From positions 248,001-312,000 of the forward strand of contig NZ_FTMJ01000002.1 of NCBI RefSeq assembly GCF_900156095.1: a DNA stretch of 64,000 bases, written 5' to 3'. The translations under genes and the position numbers were made by a program. Source of the DNA: Aeromonas sp. RU39B (GTDB lineage Bacteria; Pseudomonadota; Gammaproteobacteria; Enterobacterales; Aeromonadaceae). Every line of letters starts with the position of its first letter. Position 1 is the stretch's first letter. This document shows, in pieces, positions 28,547 through 37,701 of the stretch. Below the pieces are notes generated by a model. That model did not search any database and was not told the DNA's origin. It saw only the letters and a list, made by a program, of their open reading frames with translations.

Positions 28547-29128
28547 TTACATCTTGATGAGGCCGGTAAAGCCCATAAACGCCAGCGACATCAGGCCAGC
28601 GGTGATCATGGCAATCGAGACACCGCGAAATGGTGCCGGAACGTCGGCTGCGATAAGACGCTCACGCATGGCAGCAAACAGCACCAGCACCAGCGAGAAG
28701 CCGGCGGCAGCGCCAAAACCATAGAGCACGCTTTGAATAAAGTCGTGATGGCTGTTGACGTTAAGAAGTGGCACCGCCAAGACGGCGCAGTTGGTGGTGA
28801 TCAGCGGCAGAAATATCCCGAGCAGGCGATAGAGGCTGGGGCTCGCTTTATGTACCACCATTTCGGTAAATTGCACGACCACGGCAATCACCAGAATAAA
28901 GGCCAAGATGCGTAAATAACCAATATCGAGCGGGATCAGGATATAGTGTTCGACCAGATAGGCGCAGGCACTGGCTAGCGTGATCACAAACGTGGTCGCC
29001 AGTCCCATGCCAATGGCGGTTTCCAACTTGCTTGATACACCCATAAAGGGGCATAAGCCGAGGAATTTCACCAGAACGTAGTTGTTGACCAGAACGGTGC
29101 TGATCAAAAGAAGCAGATACTCAGTCAT
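28547..29128 (-). CDS. rsxA: Electron transport complex subunit RsxA/RnfA
   Basis: A 193-residue inner-membrane protein with six helices, homologous to NqrE, carrying the conserved LGLCPFMGV near residue 25. A TTG codon just before ATG 29128 also opens the frame. First gene of the rsxABCDGE operon. No strong promoter was assigned in the 110-base gap to the divergent transporter. Confidence 0.96.
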   Translation of the reverse strand: MTEYLLLLISTVLVNNYVLVKFLGLCPFMGVSSKLETAIGMGLATTFVITLASACAYLVEHYILIPLDIGYLRILAFILVIAVVVQFTEMVVHKASPSLYRLLGIFLPLITTNCAVLAVPLLNVNSHHDFIQSVLYGFGAAAGFSLVLVLFAAMRERLIAADVPAPFRGVSIAMITAGLMSLAFMGFTGLIKM

Positions 29129-29238
29129 CAAGGAAAATCGCTGGAATGAATGCGGCCGGTATTATCTGATGTTAGCCGTCGCTAAACAACTCTGCGTCCA
29201 CAGGGTTATTAAACTGAACCATATTTCGGGAGAAGAGA

Positions 29239-30123
29239 GTGCGTCTGTTGCCAATGCTGGCGCTGACCCTGGCCATGTTGCTGTGGGGCAGTTCATTTAT
29301 TGCGCTCAAGCATGTATTGAGTGTGTGGGGATTCGGTCAGGTACTGTTTATGCGGATGCTGGTGGCCGCCTGCTGCTGGCTATTTTTGTGGCGCAAGCTC
29401 GGCAATTTCCGTTATCAGGCTGGCGACTGGCGCTGGCTGGTGCTGCTGGCTGTGCTCGAGCCCTGCCTCTACTTCCTGTGTGAGGTCAATGCCCTGCGCT
29501 TTACCAGTGCCGGTCAAGCCGGGATGGTCTGTGCCCTGCTGCCGCTGATGGTGGCGCTGGTGGCCTATCTGCTGCTTGGCGAGCGCATCACCCGCCGTCA
29601 GATGGGCGGTTTTGCACTGGCGATTGCCGGTGTGATGGTGCTCAGTGTCAGTGGCGAGCAGCCATTAGGCGCGCCTAATCCACTGCTTGGCAACAGTCTT
29701 GAGATGCTGGCGATGTTGTGCGCAGCGACCTATTCGGTGACCTTTAAAAAGCTCTCCAGCCGCTATGGCGTGATGCCGCTCACTGCTCTGCAGGCGTTTG
29801 TTGGCTCCCTCTTCTTTTTCCCGTTTGCGTTAAGAGAGCCTTGGCCAGATAGCTGGCAACCGATGGATCTGGCGGTGATCATCTATCTGGGCGCCTTTGT
29901 TACTCTGGGGGCCTACCTGCTTAACAACTGGGCGGTGACCCAGGTCAAGGTGACGTTGGCCGCCGCCTACGTCAATCTGCTGCCGGTCTTTACCCTGCTG
30001 TTTGCCTATTGGCTGCTGGATGAACGTTTGACCCTGCTACAAGGACTGGCATGTTTGCTGGTGTTGATGGGGATTGCGGTGGGGCAGATGCCGGGCACCC
30101 GGAGGCGCCCGGTCACGGCGTAA
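29239..30123 (+). CDS. EamA-family (DMT) transporter
   Basis: A 294-residue inner-membrane protein with ten predicted helices in two EamA repeats. The first begins MLWGSSFIALKH, and the second half ends RLTLLQGLACLLVLMGIAVG. DMT exporters of this type move amino acids or other metabolites; the substrate cannot be read here. The start is GTG 29239 with a strong GGGAGAAGAG ribosome site. It converges with the LysE-type gene with a 5-base gap and no visible terminator. Confidence 0.85.
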   Translation: MRLLPMLALTLAMLLWGSSFIALKHVLSVWGFGQVLFMRMLVAACCWLFLWRKLGNFRYQAGDWRWLVLLAVLEPCLYFLCEVNALRFTSAGQAGMVCALLPLMVALVAYLLLGERITRRQMGGFALAIAGVMVLSVSGEQPLGAPNPLLGNSLEMLAMLCAATYSVTFKKLSSRYGVMPLTALQAFVGSLFFFPFALREPWPDSWQPMDLAVIIYLGAFVTLGAYLLNNWAVTQVKVTLAAAYVNLLPVFTLLFAYWLLDERLTLLQGLACLLVLMGIAVGQMPGTRRRPVTA

Positions 30124-30128
30124 CAAGA

Positions 30129-30749
30129 TTACTGGGTGGCGAGCCGGATGCCGAGCAGCACAAACAGGCCGCCCATGGCACGCTGCAACCCACTCTTCAC
30201 CCAGGTCGGCAGAGCCATACGCTCACGGGCACGGCTGGTAAACCACACCAGCAGCAGGCACCACAAGGTCCCGCTGATATTAAACAGAGTGCCGAGCAGC
30301 ACGAACGCCAGCGCCTTGTGGGGCGCTTGTGGCACGATGAACTGCGGCATAAATGCTAGGAAAAACAGTGCCACCTTGGGGTTGAGGACGTTGGTCAGCA
30401 CTCCTTGGCGGTAGATCTGCCACAGGTTTGGCAGTGCATCTAGTGACTGGCGTGCTGTATGACGGCGCTGGCGCAGCATAGTGATGCCGAGATACACCAG
30501 ATAGAGCGCGCCGACCAGTTTGACCAGCATGAAGAGCTCAGCCGAGGCGGCCAGCAGGGCAGAGAGGCCCAGCGCCGCGCACACCACATGTACCATCACC
30601 CCGCTGCTGATCCCCAGTGCCGCCATCAGGCCGGCGCGCCAACCCTGGCTGCCGGTGCGCAGCATTACCAGTAATGAATCGGGCCCCGGCATCAGGTTAA
30701 GCAGCAGGGATGAGGCGAGAAACAGGGGCAGATCGTGAATACCAAGCAT
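30129..30749 (-). CDS. LysE/RhtB-family amino acid exporter
   Basis: A 206-residue inner-membrane protein with about six helices and the family signature LMPGPDSLLVMLRTGSQGW near the N-terminus, followed by NPKVALFFLAFMPQF. Members export amino acids such as threonine, homoserine or lysine; the substrate is unknown here. ATG 30749 is preferred over a TTG three codons upstream. Confidence 0.88.
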   Translation of the reverse strand: MLGIHDLPLFLASSLLLNLMPGPDSLLVMLRTGSQGWRAGLMAALGISSGVMVHVVCAALGLSALLAASAELFMLVKLVGALYLVYLGITMLRQRRHTARQSLDALPNLWQIYRQGVLTNVLNPKVALFFLAFMPQFIVPQAPHKALAFVLLGTLFNISGTLWCLLLVWFTSRARERMALPTWVKSGLQRAMGGLFVLLGIRLATQ

Positions 30750-30812
30750 GGATAACAACGCTCATAGGGTGATTTTCCTCAGTCTACACCGAGTCGGTGG
30801 CTTGGCCAGACC

Positions 30813-31847
30813 CTAGGCAGCCAGATTAGACGGGTCGGATGCCAGCTGATCGCTAAGCCAGATCGGATCAAGCCGGATGTCATCACGATCTTCTACCACC
30901 AAATGGCAGTGATGGCGGCCAAGACAGCCATAGCGCGCCGGTGAGGTCTGGGTGTAAAGGGCAAGGCAGGGCACCCCACTGGCCGCGGCCAGATGCAAAG
31001 GGCCGGTGTCGGCACAGATAAACAGGCTTAATCCGGCGCTAAAGCGTGCCAGCTCGGGCAATGAGCCGAACGACACGGCCTCGTCACCAAGCCGCATATC
31101 GAGCTGGCTGGGGTCCTGAATATGGATAAGGTGCGCAGTGGGGGCGAGGCGGCGCACCTGCGCCAGCAACCTCTGCCACTGGGCGTGACTCAATCCTTTG
31201 CCTTTGCGCGCCCCGGTAAAAAAGCCGATGCGTGGGCGTCTATCTCGCGCTGGCAGTGATATGCCGAGCTGCGGTGCATAGTGCTCCAGCGAGGGGGCTG
31301 CGGTTACGCCGAGCAGTTGCAGTGGACGATGGGCATAGTGCCACTGGCCGGTTGATATCGTGGGCGAATGGAAGATGAGCTCCCCATTCATCTCGGCAAA
31401 GCCCATCTTTTGCGAGGCAACGCTCCAGGCGGCAATCAGGTTATCGGTGCTGGAGGGGAAGGGGGCATAGACCCGGTCGTAATGGCGCCGGCGCAGGGTG
31501 CGCAGCGTGGCAAGCGCCGCCAGCCACTTTCCGGGGCGAACACTGACGTAAAACAGGCGGCTGATACCCAAGGTTGCGATAAACGGCTCGAGCAGCGGTG
31601 CGCTTTGTACCAGATCAATGGTGGCGCCAGGGTAGCGGGCGCGCAGGGTTTGCAAGAAGGGCAGCAGGAACAGGGCGTTACCGATGCGGTGGGTGCAGCG
31701 GATGACCAGAATGTGACGCGGATGGCTGGGTGGTGCGCCTTGCGTGCTGCGCGAGGCTAACATCGTTAGCAGCAGTCGTTCCAGATGCTTGCTCCAGCGG
31801 CGGCGCATCCCGTCAAACCGGCGCAGGCGGTCTTGTAATGAGATCAT
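30813..31847 (-). CDS. Glycosyltransferase family 9 (heptosyltransferase-like) protein
   Basis: A 344-residue GT-B enzyme. The N-terminal acceptor domain has HILVIRCTHRIGNALFLLP. The C-terminal donor-binding motif is CADTGPLHLAAASGVPCLALY. These are the marks of ADP-heptose:LPS heptosyltransferases, but the gene is isolated from any LPS cluster, so the sugar and acceptor are open. A GGGAGAG ribosome site precedes ATG 31847. The 197 bases upstream hold no gene I can support. Confidence 0.85.
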   Translation of the reverse strand: MISLQDRLRRFDGMRRRWSKHLERLLLTMLASRSTQGAPPSHPRHILVIRCTHRIGNALFLLPFLQTLRARYPGATIDLVQSAPLLEPFIATLGISRLFYVSVRPGKWLAALATLRTLRRRHYDRVYAPFPSSTDNLIAAWSVASQKMGFAEMNGELIFHSPTISTGQWHYAHRPLQLLGVTAAPSLEHYAPQLGISLPARDRRPRIGFFTGARKGKGLSHAQWQRLLAQVRRLAPTAHLIHIQDPSQLDMRLGDEAVSFGSLPELARFSAGLSLFICADTGPLHLAAASGVPCLALYTQTSPARYGCLGRHHCHLVVEDRDDIRLDPIWLSDQLASDPSNLAA

Positions 31848-32044
31848 GATAAGACTCTCCCGAAGGTGGGGCGAGCCGTGATCTTGACCGGATTGAATGA
31901 CGATTTGCTTAAGCGATGATGACCGTTTTCTTAAGCTGAGCAGGCAAAACCTGCGTTGGGTATCACGGTGGTGGGATATCTGGGGTTGTCTGCGGCAGAC
32001 TAGGTATTGGTGCGGGCTCAGGGTATGCTGCCAGAGCGTGATTT

Positions 32045-32545
32045 ATGAAGGGTGTAGTCAACATGATGCCAAAATGGGGGGCGCTGCTCCTGATGAGCCT
32101 TATCACAGGCGTTGCCCATAGTAGTGAGCCACAGATTTTCGGCTGGCTCGAGCATGGTGAAATTGAAGGCATTGCGCTCGATTTCAAGTTAGATACCGGC
32201 GCCGACACCTCCTCGCTGGATGCCCGCTCTATTCGGGAGTTTGATCAGGATGGCAAGCATTGGGCCAGCTTTGTCGTGCCCAGTGCGGCGGACGGCGAAG
32301 CGCACCGCTTTGAGCGGCCGATTGTGCGCTATGCGCTGGTTCGTGGGGCAGGCGGCAGCGAGCGGCGGCCGGTGGTGCGCATGACGGTGTGCCTTGCTGA
32401 TGAGCAGTACCGGGAGGAGTTCACCCTCAATGATCGCAGCAAGATGAGCTACCCAGTGCTGATTGGTCGCTCCACCCTGCAACACATGCACGCTGCCGTG
32501 GCGGCCGAGCGGCAATACACCCGTCAGGGCGATTGTGCCAACTAG
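32045..32545 (+). CDS. RimK-linked ATP-dependent zinc protease family protein, exported
   Basis: A 166-residue protein of the COG4067 (retropepsin-like) family. A signal peptide (MMPKWGALLLMSLITGVAHS) suggests periplasmic location. The aspartic-protease-like DTGADTSSLDA and the conserved YPVLIGRSTL near the end are visible. Cytoplasmic relatives sit beside rimK, but this one does not. ATG 32045 or 32063 could be the start; both keep the signal segment. Catalytic activity is inferred from family only. Confidence 0.8.
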   Translation: MKGVVNMMPKWGALLLMSLITGVAHSSEPQIFGWLEHGEIEGIALDFKLDTGADTSSLDARSIREFDQDGKHWASFVVPSAADGEAHRFERPIVRYALVRGAGGSERRPVVRMTVCLADEQYREEFTLNDRSKMSYPVLIGRSTLQHMHAAVAAERQYTRQGDCAN

Positions 32546-32680
32546 TGCGGTTGTCGTGGTGTATCTCTGACCGTGTGATCCGTTGTTTATCTACGGCGGG
32601 AACACATCAGAGCACCCAATCGCGGCACAATGAGGTATCTTATGCCCCGATTTCATCCATAAAACGGATCAGAGACTCGT

Positions 32681-33874
32681 ATGATTATCAAACCCAAGGT
32701 TCGCGGCTTTATCTGTACCACCACCCATCCGCTGGGGTGTGAAGCCAATGTCCGTCGTCAGATCGCTTACACCCAGGCGAAAGGCCCCATCGAAAACGGC
32801 CCGAAGAAGGTGCTGGTGATTGGTGCCTCTACCGGTTACGGTCTGGCTTCGCGGATTGCCGCTGCCTTTGGCTCCGGCGCCGCCACCCTCGGCGTCTTCT
32901 TTGAAAAGGCCGGGACTGAAAGCAAGCCCGGCACTGCTGGCTGGTACAACTCGGCGGCCTTTGACAAGGCGGCCAAGGAAGCTGGTCTCTATGCCAAGAG
33001 CATCAACGGCGATGCTTTCTCCGATGAGTGCCGCGCCAAGGCCATTGAGCTTATCAAGCAGGATCTGGGTCAGATTGACCTGGTGGTTTACTCGCTGGCC
33101 TCGCCGGTGCGCAAATTGCCCACCACCGGTGAAGTGGTGCGCTCTGCCCTCAAACCTATCGGTGAGGTTTACACCACCACCGCGATTGATACCAACAAGG
33201 ATCAGATCATCACCGCCACCGTTGAGCCGGCGAGCGAGGAAGAGATCCAAAATACCATCACCGTCATGGGCGGTCAGGACTGGGAGCTGTGGATGGCGGC
33301 GCTGCGTGATGCCGGCGTGCTGGCTGACGGCGCCAAGTCGGTGGCTTACTCCTACATCGGTACCGATCTGACCTGGCCCATCTACTGGCACGGCACCCTC
33401 GGTCGCGCCAAGGAAGATCTGGACCGCGCGGCGGCTGCCATTCGTGGCGAGCTGGCGACCAAGGGCGGTACTGCCCACGTGGCCGTGCTCAAATCCGTGG
33501 TCACGCAAGCTTCCAGCGCCATTCCGGTGATGCCGCTCTATATCTCCATGGCTTTTAAGATCATGAAAGAGAAGGGTATTCACGAAGGGTGCATGGAGCA
33601 GGTTGACCGCATGATGCGCACCCGTCTGTATGCCTCGGACATGGCGCTGGACGAGCAGGCGCGTATCCGCATGGATGACTGGGAGCTGCGTGAAGACGTG
33701 CAGCAAGCGTGCCGCGATCTGTGGCCCTCCATCACCAGCGAAAACCTCTCCGAGCTGACCGATTACACCGGCTATAAGCAGGAGTTCCTGCGCCTGTTCG
33801 GTTTCGGGCTGAATGAAGTGGATTACGATGCGGATGTGAATCCGGACGTGCAGTTCGACGTGGTTGAGCTCTAA
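32681..33874 (+). CDS. fabV: Enoyl-ACP reductase FabV (triclosan-insensitive type)
   Basis: A 397-residue NADH-dependent reductase for the last step of each fatty acid elongation cycle. The nucleotide-binding [15 protein letters not shown] is near residue 45. The catalytic pair in the FabV spacing Tyr-X8-Lys is seen in [10 protein letters not shown]. FabV proteins are longer than FabI and naturally resistant to triclosan in the species where they were studied. Single-gene unit with its own terminator. No fabI is in the window. Confidence 0.96.
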   Translation: MIIKPKVRGFICTTTHPLGCEANVRRQIAYTQAKGPIENGPKKVLVIGASTGYGLASRIAAAFGSGAATLGVFFEKAGTESKPGTAGWYNSAAFDKAAKEAGLYAKSINGDAFSDECRAKAIELIKQDLGQIDLVVYSLASPVRKLPTTGEVVRSALKPIGEVYTTTAIDTNKDQIITATVEPASEEEIQNTITVMGGQDWELWMAALRDAGVLADGAKSVAYSYIGTDLTWPIYWHGTLGRAKEDLDRAAAAIRGELATKGGTAHVAVLKSVVTQASSAIPVMPLYISMAFKIMKEKGIHEGCMEQVDRMMRTRLYASDMALDEQARIRMDDWELREDVQQACRDLWPSITSENLSELTDYTGYKQEFLRLFGFGLNEVDYDADVNPDVQFDVVEL

Positions 33875-33895
33875 TTCGCTCTGGCGCATCAGTAT

Positions 33896-33928
33896 CAAGG
33901 GCCGCATCACGCGGCCCTTGGTTTTTTT
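33896..33928 (+). terminator. Terminator after fabV
   Basis: CAAGGGCCGC/GCGGCCCTTG with a 5-base loop, then GTTTTTTT. Confidence 0.93.
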
Positions 33929-33959
33929 AGGCGCGAGATAACGCGCTGCGCAGATAAAC

Positions 33960-33989
33960 AAAAAGCCTTGTCTTGCGACAAGGCTTTTT
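33960..33989. terminator. Terminator of the tRNA-Pro gene
   Basis: A 13-bp stem AAAAAGCCTTGTC/GACAAGGCTTTTT with a TTGC loop, 11 bases past the tRNA 3' end on the leftward strand. The T-run is built into the stem in both directions. Confidence 0.9.
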
Positions 33990-34000
33990 GCGGGGAATGA

Positions 34001-34077
34001 TGGTCGGCGTGAGAGGATTTGAACCTCCGACCCCTGACACCCCATGACAGTGCGCTACCTGGCTGCGCTACACGCCG
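34001..34077 (-). tRNA. tRNA-Pro (anticodon GGG)
   Basis: 77 bases read leftwards, with a 7-bp acceptor stem CGGCGTG/CACGCCG, discriminator A and encoded CCA. The D arm is GCGCAGCCAGGTAGCGC, the T arm GTCGGAGGTTCAAATCC. The anticodon loop ATGGGGT gives GGG. The U-U pair in the anticodon stem is also present in E. coli proL. It reads CCC and CCU. Confidence 0.97.
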
Positions 34078-34105
34078 ACGAGGTCAGCTTGGCTGACGGG
34101 GGCAG

Positions 34106-34134
34106 AGTCTATGGGGCGGGTGGCCTCGTGTCAA
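34106..34134 (-). promoter_or_regulatory. Promoter of tRNA-Pro
   Basis: On the leftward strand, TTGACA (34134-34129), a 17-base spacer and TAGACT (34111-34106). A GC-rich discriminator CTGCCCCC follows, as is typical of stringently controlled stable-RNA promoters. A short hairpin GTCAGC/GCTGAC lies in the 5' leader. Confidence 0.8.
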
Positions 34135-34192
34135 CCGCCAATCGCCCCACGCCCCACTGTTCGCCTGCTTTATCACCTTATCGGGCAAAGCT

Positions 34193-35539
34193 TCAGCGAT
34201 CGAAGCTCAGACGCTGACCGAGCACCTCATCGGTGACCTGACCGTTCTGATAGGCGATGCGACCGTTGACCAGCGTCATGTCGATGCTGCTTTGGAAGCG
34301 ATAGCCGTTAAAGGGCGACCAGCCACAGTGATAGAGAATGTTGCTATTGCGCACCACGTAGGGTTTGCCCAGATCCAGCAGCACCAGATCGGCAAAGTAC
34401 CCTTCGCGCAGATAACCGCGATCCTGGATCTCATAGCGCTCGGCCACCGCGTGAGAGGTCTTTTGCACGATCTTTTCCAAGGTAAACACCCCGTTGTGAT
34501 AGAGCTCGAGCAGCGCCATCAGCGAATGTTGCACCAGTGGCAGGCCGGACGGCGCCTTGAAGTAGCTCTGCTGCTTCTCTTCCCAGGTGTGGGGGGCGTG
34601 GTCGGTGGCAATGATATCGAGCAGGTCGCTGCGCACCGCTTCGAGCAGCGCACGTTGATCCGCCACGGTTTTGACCGAGGGGTTGCACTTGATCTGGCTG
34701 CCGAGCGTCTCGTAATCGGTCTCGTTGAAAAAGAGGTGATGCACGCACACTTCGGCGGTGATCTGCTTGCTGCGCAGATCTTTGACATCCTGGCTGGCGG
34801 TAAACAGGGAGAGCTCGCGGGCCGAGGTCAGGTGCAATACGTGCAGTTTGGCGCCGTGCTCTTTTGCCAGCTGTACGGCGAGCGAGGAGGAGCGGTAGCA
34901 GGCTTCATCACTGCGAATACGGACGTGCTCTTCCATCGGTACCTGCTCGCCCCAGCGCTCACGGGCTGCCTTCTCGTTGGCGGCGATGGTCGGGGTATCC
35001 TCGCAGTGGGTGACAATCAACACCGGGCTTTCGCGGAAAATGGCGGCCAGCGTCTCCTGATTGTCGACCAGCATGTTACCGGTGGATGAGCCCATGAAGA
35101 TCTTGATGCCGCAGTTGCGCTTGGGATCGAGCTGCTTGATCTGCTCGAGGTTGTCATTGGTGGCACCAAGATAGAAGCTGTAGTTGGCGGCTGATGATTT
35201 CTCGGCAATGGCGTATTTGGCCTCGAGCGCTTCGATGGTGGTGGTCTGCGGGTTGACGTTGGGCATCTCCATGAAGCTGGTGGTGCCCCCGGCTACGGCC
35301 GCGCGCGACTCGCTCTTGATGGTGCCCTTGTGGGTCAGACCCGGCTCTCGAAAGTGCACCTGATCGTCAATCATGCCCGGGATCAGATACTTGTCACGTG
35401 CGTCGATCACCAGCGCATCGGCCGGCGCGTCGATCTTCGGGGCAATGCGACTGATGCGCTCACCCTCGATCAGTACATCCGCAGCGTAGATGCGTCCTTC
35501 ATTGACCAGGGTCGCCTGGGAGATGAGCAGCTTGTTCAT
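34193..35539 (-). CDS. Dihydroorotase (class I type amidohydrolase)
   Basis: A 448-residue zinc amidohydrolase. The metal-binding DDQVHFREPG, the carboxylated-Lys region around GIKIFMGSSTGN, the later histidines in VTHCED and LHVLHLTS, and the Asp in DIIATDHAPHT follow in order. The length and DxHxR-type motif fit the longer class I dihydroorotases rather than E. coli PyrC (348 residues). The predicted reaction is cyclisation of carbamoyl aspartate in pyrimidine synthesis. No pyr gene is adjacent, so a role on a related cyclic amide is possible. Confidence 0.85.
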   Translation of the reverse strand: MNKLLISQATLVNEGRIYAADVLIEGERISRIAPKIDAPADALVIDARDKYLIPGMIDDQVHFREPGLTHKGTIKSESRAAVAGGTTSFMEMPNVNPQTTTIEALEAKYAIAEKSSAANYSFYLGATNDNLEQIKQLDPKRNCGIKIFMGSSTGNMLVDNQETLAAIFRESPVLIVTHCEDTPTIAANEKAARERWGEQVPMEEHVRIRSDEACYRSSSLAVQLAKEHGAKLHVLHLTSARELSLFTASQDVKDLRSKQITAEVCVHHLFFNETDYETLGSQIKCNPSVKTVADQRALLEAVRSDLLDIIATDHAPHTWEEKQQSYFKAPSGLPLVQHSLMALLELYHNGVFTLEKIVQKTSHAVAERYEIQDRGYLREGYFADLVLLDLGKPYVVRNSNILYHCGWSPFNGYRFQSSIDMTLVNGRIAYQNGQVTDEVLGQRLSFDR

Positions 35540-35618
35540 GGGGGGTTCCAGTTCCTTTGCTTAAGATCGCAGGCCATAATAGCGCAATACGCGATTTCCC
35601 AGTAGGCAAGGCAAACTG

Positions 35619-36494
35619 ATGAAGCTATTTGTAAAAGAGTTGACCGTGATTGATTCCAGCTACCTGTGTGAACGCCGCGGCATGGTGGGCGACAGCTGGC
35701 TGGTCGATATCGAAATGGGCGGCGAACTCAACGAGATGAGCATGCTGCTCGACTTTGGTCGGGTGAAAAAGCTCATCAAGTCGATCATCGACAACGAAGT
35801 GGACCACAAGCTGCTGGTGCCGGCAGACAATGCCCTGCTGCGCCGTGGCGCGCAGGCGGATGGCGCCCTGACCGTCGACTGGCTGCGCGCAGGCCGCTCT
35901 ATCCATCTTCATGCTCCGGCCGAGGCGTTTGCCTTTATTCCCGGTCACCAGATCGACAAAGAGAGCCTGACGGCCTATTTGATGGACGTCCTTGCGCGCC
36001 ATCTGCCAGATAACGTCAACGATCTGACCCTGACCCTGCGCCACGAAAAACTCGATGGTGCGTTTTATCACTACAGCCATGGCCTGAAGAAACACGATGG
36101 CAACTGCCAGCGTATTGCTCATGGCCACCGCTCGCCCATCGAGCTCTATGTGGACGGCGAGCGTGACAGCGAGCTGGAATATGCTTTTGCCGAGCGCTGG
36201 AGCGATATCTATCTCGGTACCCGCGAAGATGAAGTGGCGCTCGATAGCCTGTCATTGGGCGTCGATGCGGCCGTTGCAACCGCGCAGACCCATATCGCGT
36301 TTGCCTATGTCGCCCCCCAGGGGCGGTTTGAACTCGCCATGCCGCGCGGCGACGTGGAAGTGATCGATACCGACACCACGGTCGAGCTGCTGGCTCACTT
36401 TATTGCTCGTGAAGTGAAGGCGCAGGTCGGGGAGAAGTTTCTTAAAGTCGTCGCTTATGAAGGGGTAGGCAAAGGCGCGATTGCCTGGGCTTAA
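35619..36494 (+). CDS. Two-domain 6-pyruvoyltetrahydropterin synthase/QueD-like protein
   Basis: A 291-residue protein built of two PTPS-fold domains. Domain 2 (about 145-291) keeps the zinc and catalytic residues: His154 in YSHGL, Cys163 in GNCQRI, and His168 and His170 in AHGH. Domain 1 (1-144) keeps the fold pattern (LLDFGRVK, VDHKLL), but the HGH position reads VGD, so it cannot bind zinc the same way. Single-domain QueD enzymes are about 120 residues. Which pterin or deazaguanine step it performs is not known from the sequence. It has its own terminator and is convergent with pfkA. Confidence 0.82.
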   Translation: MKLFVKELTVIDSSYLCERRGMVGDSWLVDIEMGGELNEMSMLLDFGRVKKLIKSIIDNEVDHKLLVPADNALLRRGAQADGALTVDWLRAGRSIHLHAPAEAFAFIPGHQIDKESLTAYLMDVLARHLPDNVNDLTLTLRHEKLDGAFYHYSHGLKKHDGNCQRIAHGHRSPIELYVDGERDSELEYAFAERWSDIYLGTREDEVALDSLSLGVDAAVATAQTHIAFAYVAPQGRFELAMPRGDVEVIDTDTTVELLAHFIAREVKAQVGEKFLKVVAYEGVGKGAIAWA

Positions 36495-36518
36495 ATCCTG
36501 CTGGCAATATCGGAATGA

Positions 36519-36542
36519 GGCGCCAATTTGGCGCCTTTTTTG
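36519..36542 (+). terminator. Terminator after the PTPS-like gene
   Basis: AGGCGCC/GGCGCCT around AATTT, followed by TTTTTG. Confidence 0.88.
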
Positions 36543-36558
36543 TCGCGGCCGGACATAA

Positions 36559-36590
36559 AAAAACCATCGCCAATGTTGGCGATGGTTTTT
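36559..36590. terminator. Bidirectional terminator, mainly for pfkA
   Basis: A perfect 15-bp stem AAAAACCATCGCCAA and its complement around TG. Read leftwards it ends in a T-run 17 bases past the pfkA stop. Confidence 0.9.
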
Positions 36591-36606
36591 GCTTTTCTCA
36601 CCCGGA

Positions 36607-37578
36607 TTAGAACAGGGTGGTGGAGAGATCGTAGAGCTCTTGGTCGAACGGACGCTTCATGTTTTCGATGCAATCGATGATGTCATGGTGCACCAGCTCG
36701 TTTTTCTGGATCCCGATGCAGCGACCGCCTTGGCCTTCCATCAGCAGTTCAACCGCGAAGGCACCCATACGGCTGGCCATGATACGGTCACGGGCAGTCG
36801 GGTTGCCGCCACGCTGGATGTGGCCGAGGATGGTGGCGCGGGTTTCGCGGCCGGTCATGGCTTCGATGCTCTTGGCCAGTGCGTTGACGTCGGTGACGTG
36901 TTCGCAGATGGTGATGATCGCGTGCTTCTTGCCCTTGGCTTCCCCTTCGCGGATCTGCTCGAGCAGCTGCTCTTGATCAAAGGCCACTTCCGGTACGATG
37001 ACGTATTCGGCGCCGCCGGCTACTGCCGCAGACATGGCCAGATCGCCGCAGTGGCGACCCATGATCTCGACGACCGAGATACGGTGGTGCGAGCTGCAGG
37101 TATCACGCAGGCGGTCGATGGCATCCACCACCACGTTCAGGGCGGTGTCGAAACCGATGGTAAAATCGGTACCGGCGATGTCGTTATCGATGGTGCCCGG
37201 CAGGCCGATGCAGGGGTAGCCCATCTCGGTCAGCTTCTTGGCACCCATGTAGGAGCCGTCACCACCGATGACGACCAGCGAGTCGATACCGTGCTTCTTG
37301 AGGTTCTCAATGGCCTCGGCACGTACCTTCTCTTCCTTGAAGGCCGGGAAGCGGGCGGAGCCAAGGAACGTACCACCACGGTTAACCACGTCGGAAACGC
37401 TGTGACGTTCCAGCTTCTGGATACGATCCTGGTGCAGGCCCAGGTAACCGTCCTGAATGCCATATACCTCGATGCCATGATGCAGGGCGGCGCGCACAAC
37501 GGCGCGAATGGCTGCGTTCATGCCCGGGGCGTCGCCACCGCTGGTCAATACACCAATACGTTTGATCTGTTTGGTCAT
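36607..37578 (-). CDS. pfkA: 6-phosphofructokinase (PfkA type)
   Basis: A 323-residue ATP-dependent glycolytic kinase, near the 320 of E. coli PfkA. Visible sites: [13 protein letters not shown] (ATP), GGDGSYMGA, catalytic [20 protein letters not shown] and [15 protein letters not shown]. It commits fructose 6-phosphate to glycolysis. tpiA lies about 120 bases upstream on the same strand. Confidence 0.97.
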   Translation of the reverse strand: MTKQIKRIGVLTSGGDAPGMNAAIRAVVRAALHHGIEVYGIQDGYLGLHQDRIQKLERHSVSDVVNRGGTFLGSARFPAFKEEKVRAEAIENLKKHGIDSLVVIGGDGSYMGAKKLTEMGYPCIGLPGTIDNDIAGTDFTIGFDTALNVVVDAIDRLRDTCSSHHRISVVEIMGRHCGDLAMSAAVAGGAEYVIVPEVAFDQEQLLEQIREGEAKGKKHAIITICEHVTDVNALAKSIEAMTGRETRATILGHIQRGGNPTARDRIMASRMGAFAVELLMEGQGGRCIGIQKNELVHHDIIDCIENMKRPFDQELYDLSTTLF

Positions 37579-37634
37579 TGTGTGCCTCTGAACTGAGTTT
37601 ACGAATCAGGATAGCCGCTGTTTGCTGGTTCGGC

Positions 37635-37694
37635 TTTCCCATCGGCGTCTCCGATGGGAAAACCGTCCATATGGAGGGGGCAGGACGCCCCCTC
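37635..37694 (-). repeat. Two hairpins between tpiA and pfkA
   Basis: TTTCCCATCGG/CCGATGGGAAA at 37635-37661 and a GAGGGGG/CCCCCTC pair at about 37674-37694. Neither has a real T-run, so they may be RNA-stability structures rather than terminators. Confidence 0.45.
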
Positions 37695-37701
37695 ACACGA
37701 C

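Noticed and set aside
31897-32121. A 74-residue frame upstream of the RimK-linked protease gene
   Set aside because: Poor ribosome site, Trp/Cys/Arg-rich composition and overlap with the next gene. Probably chance.
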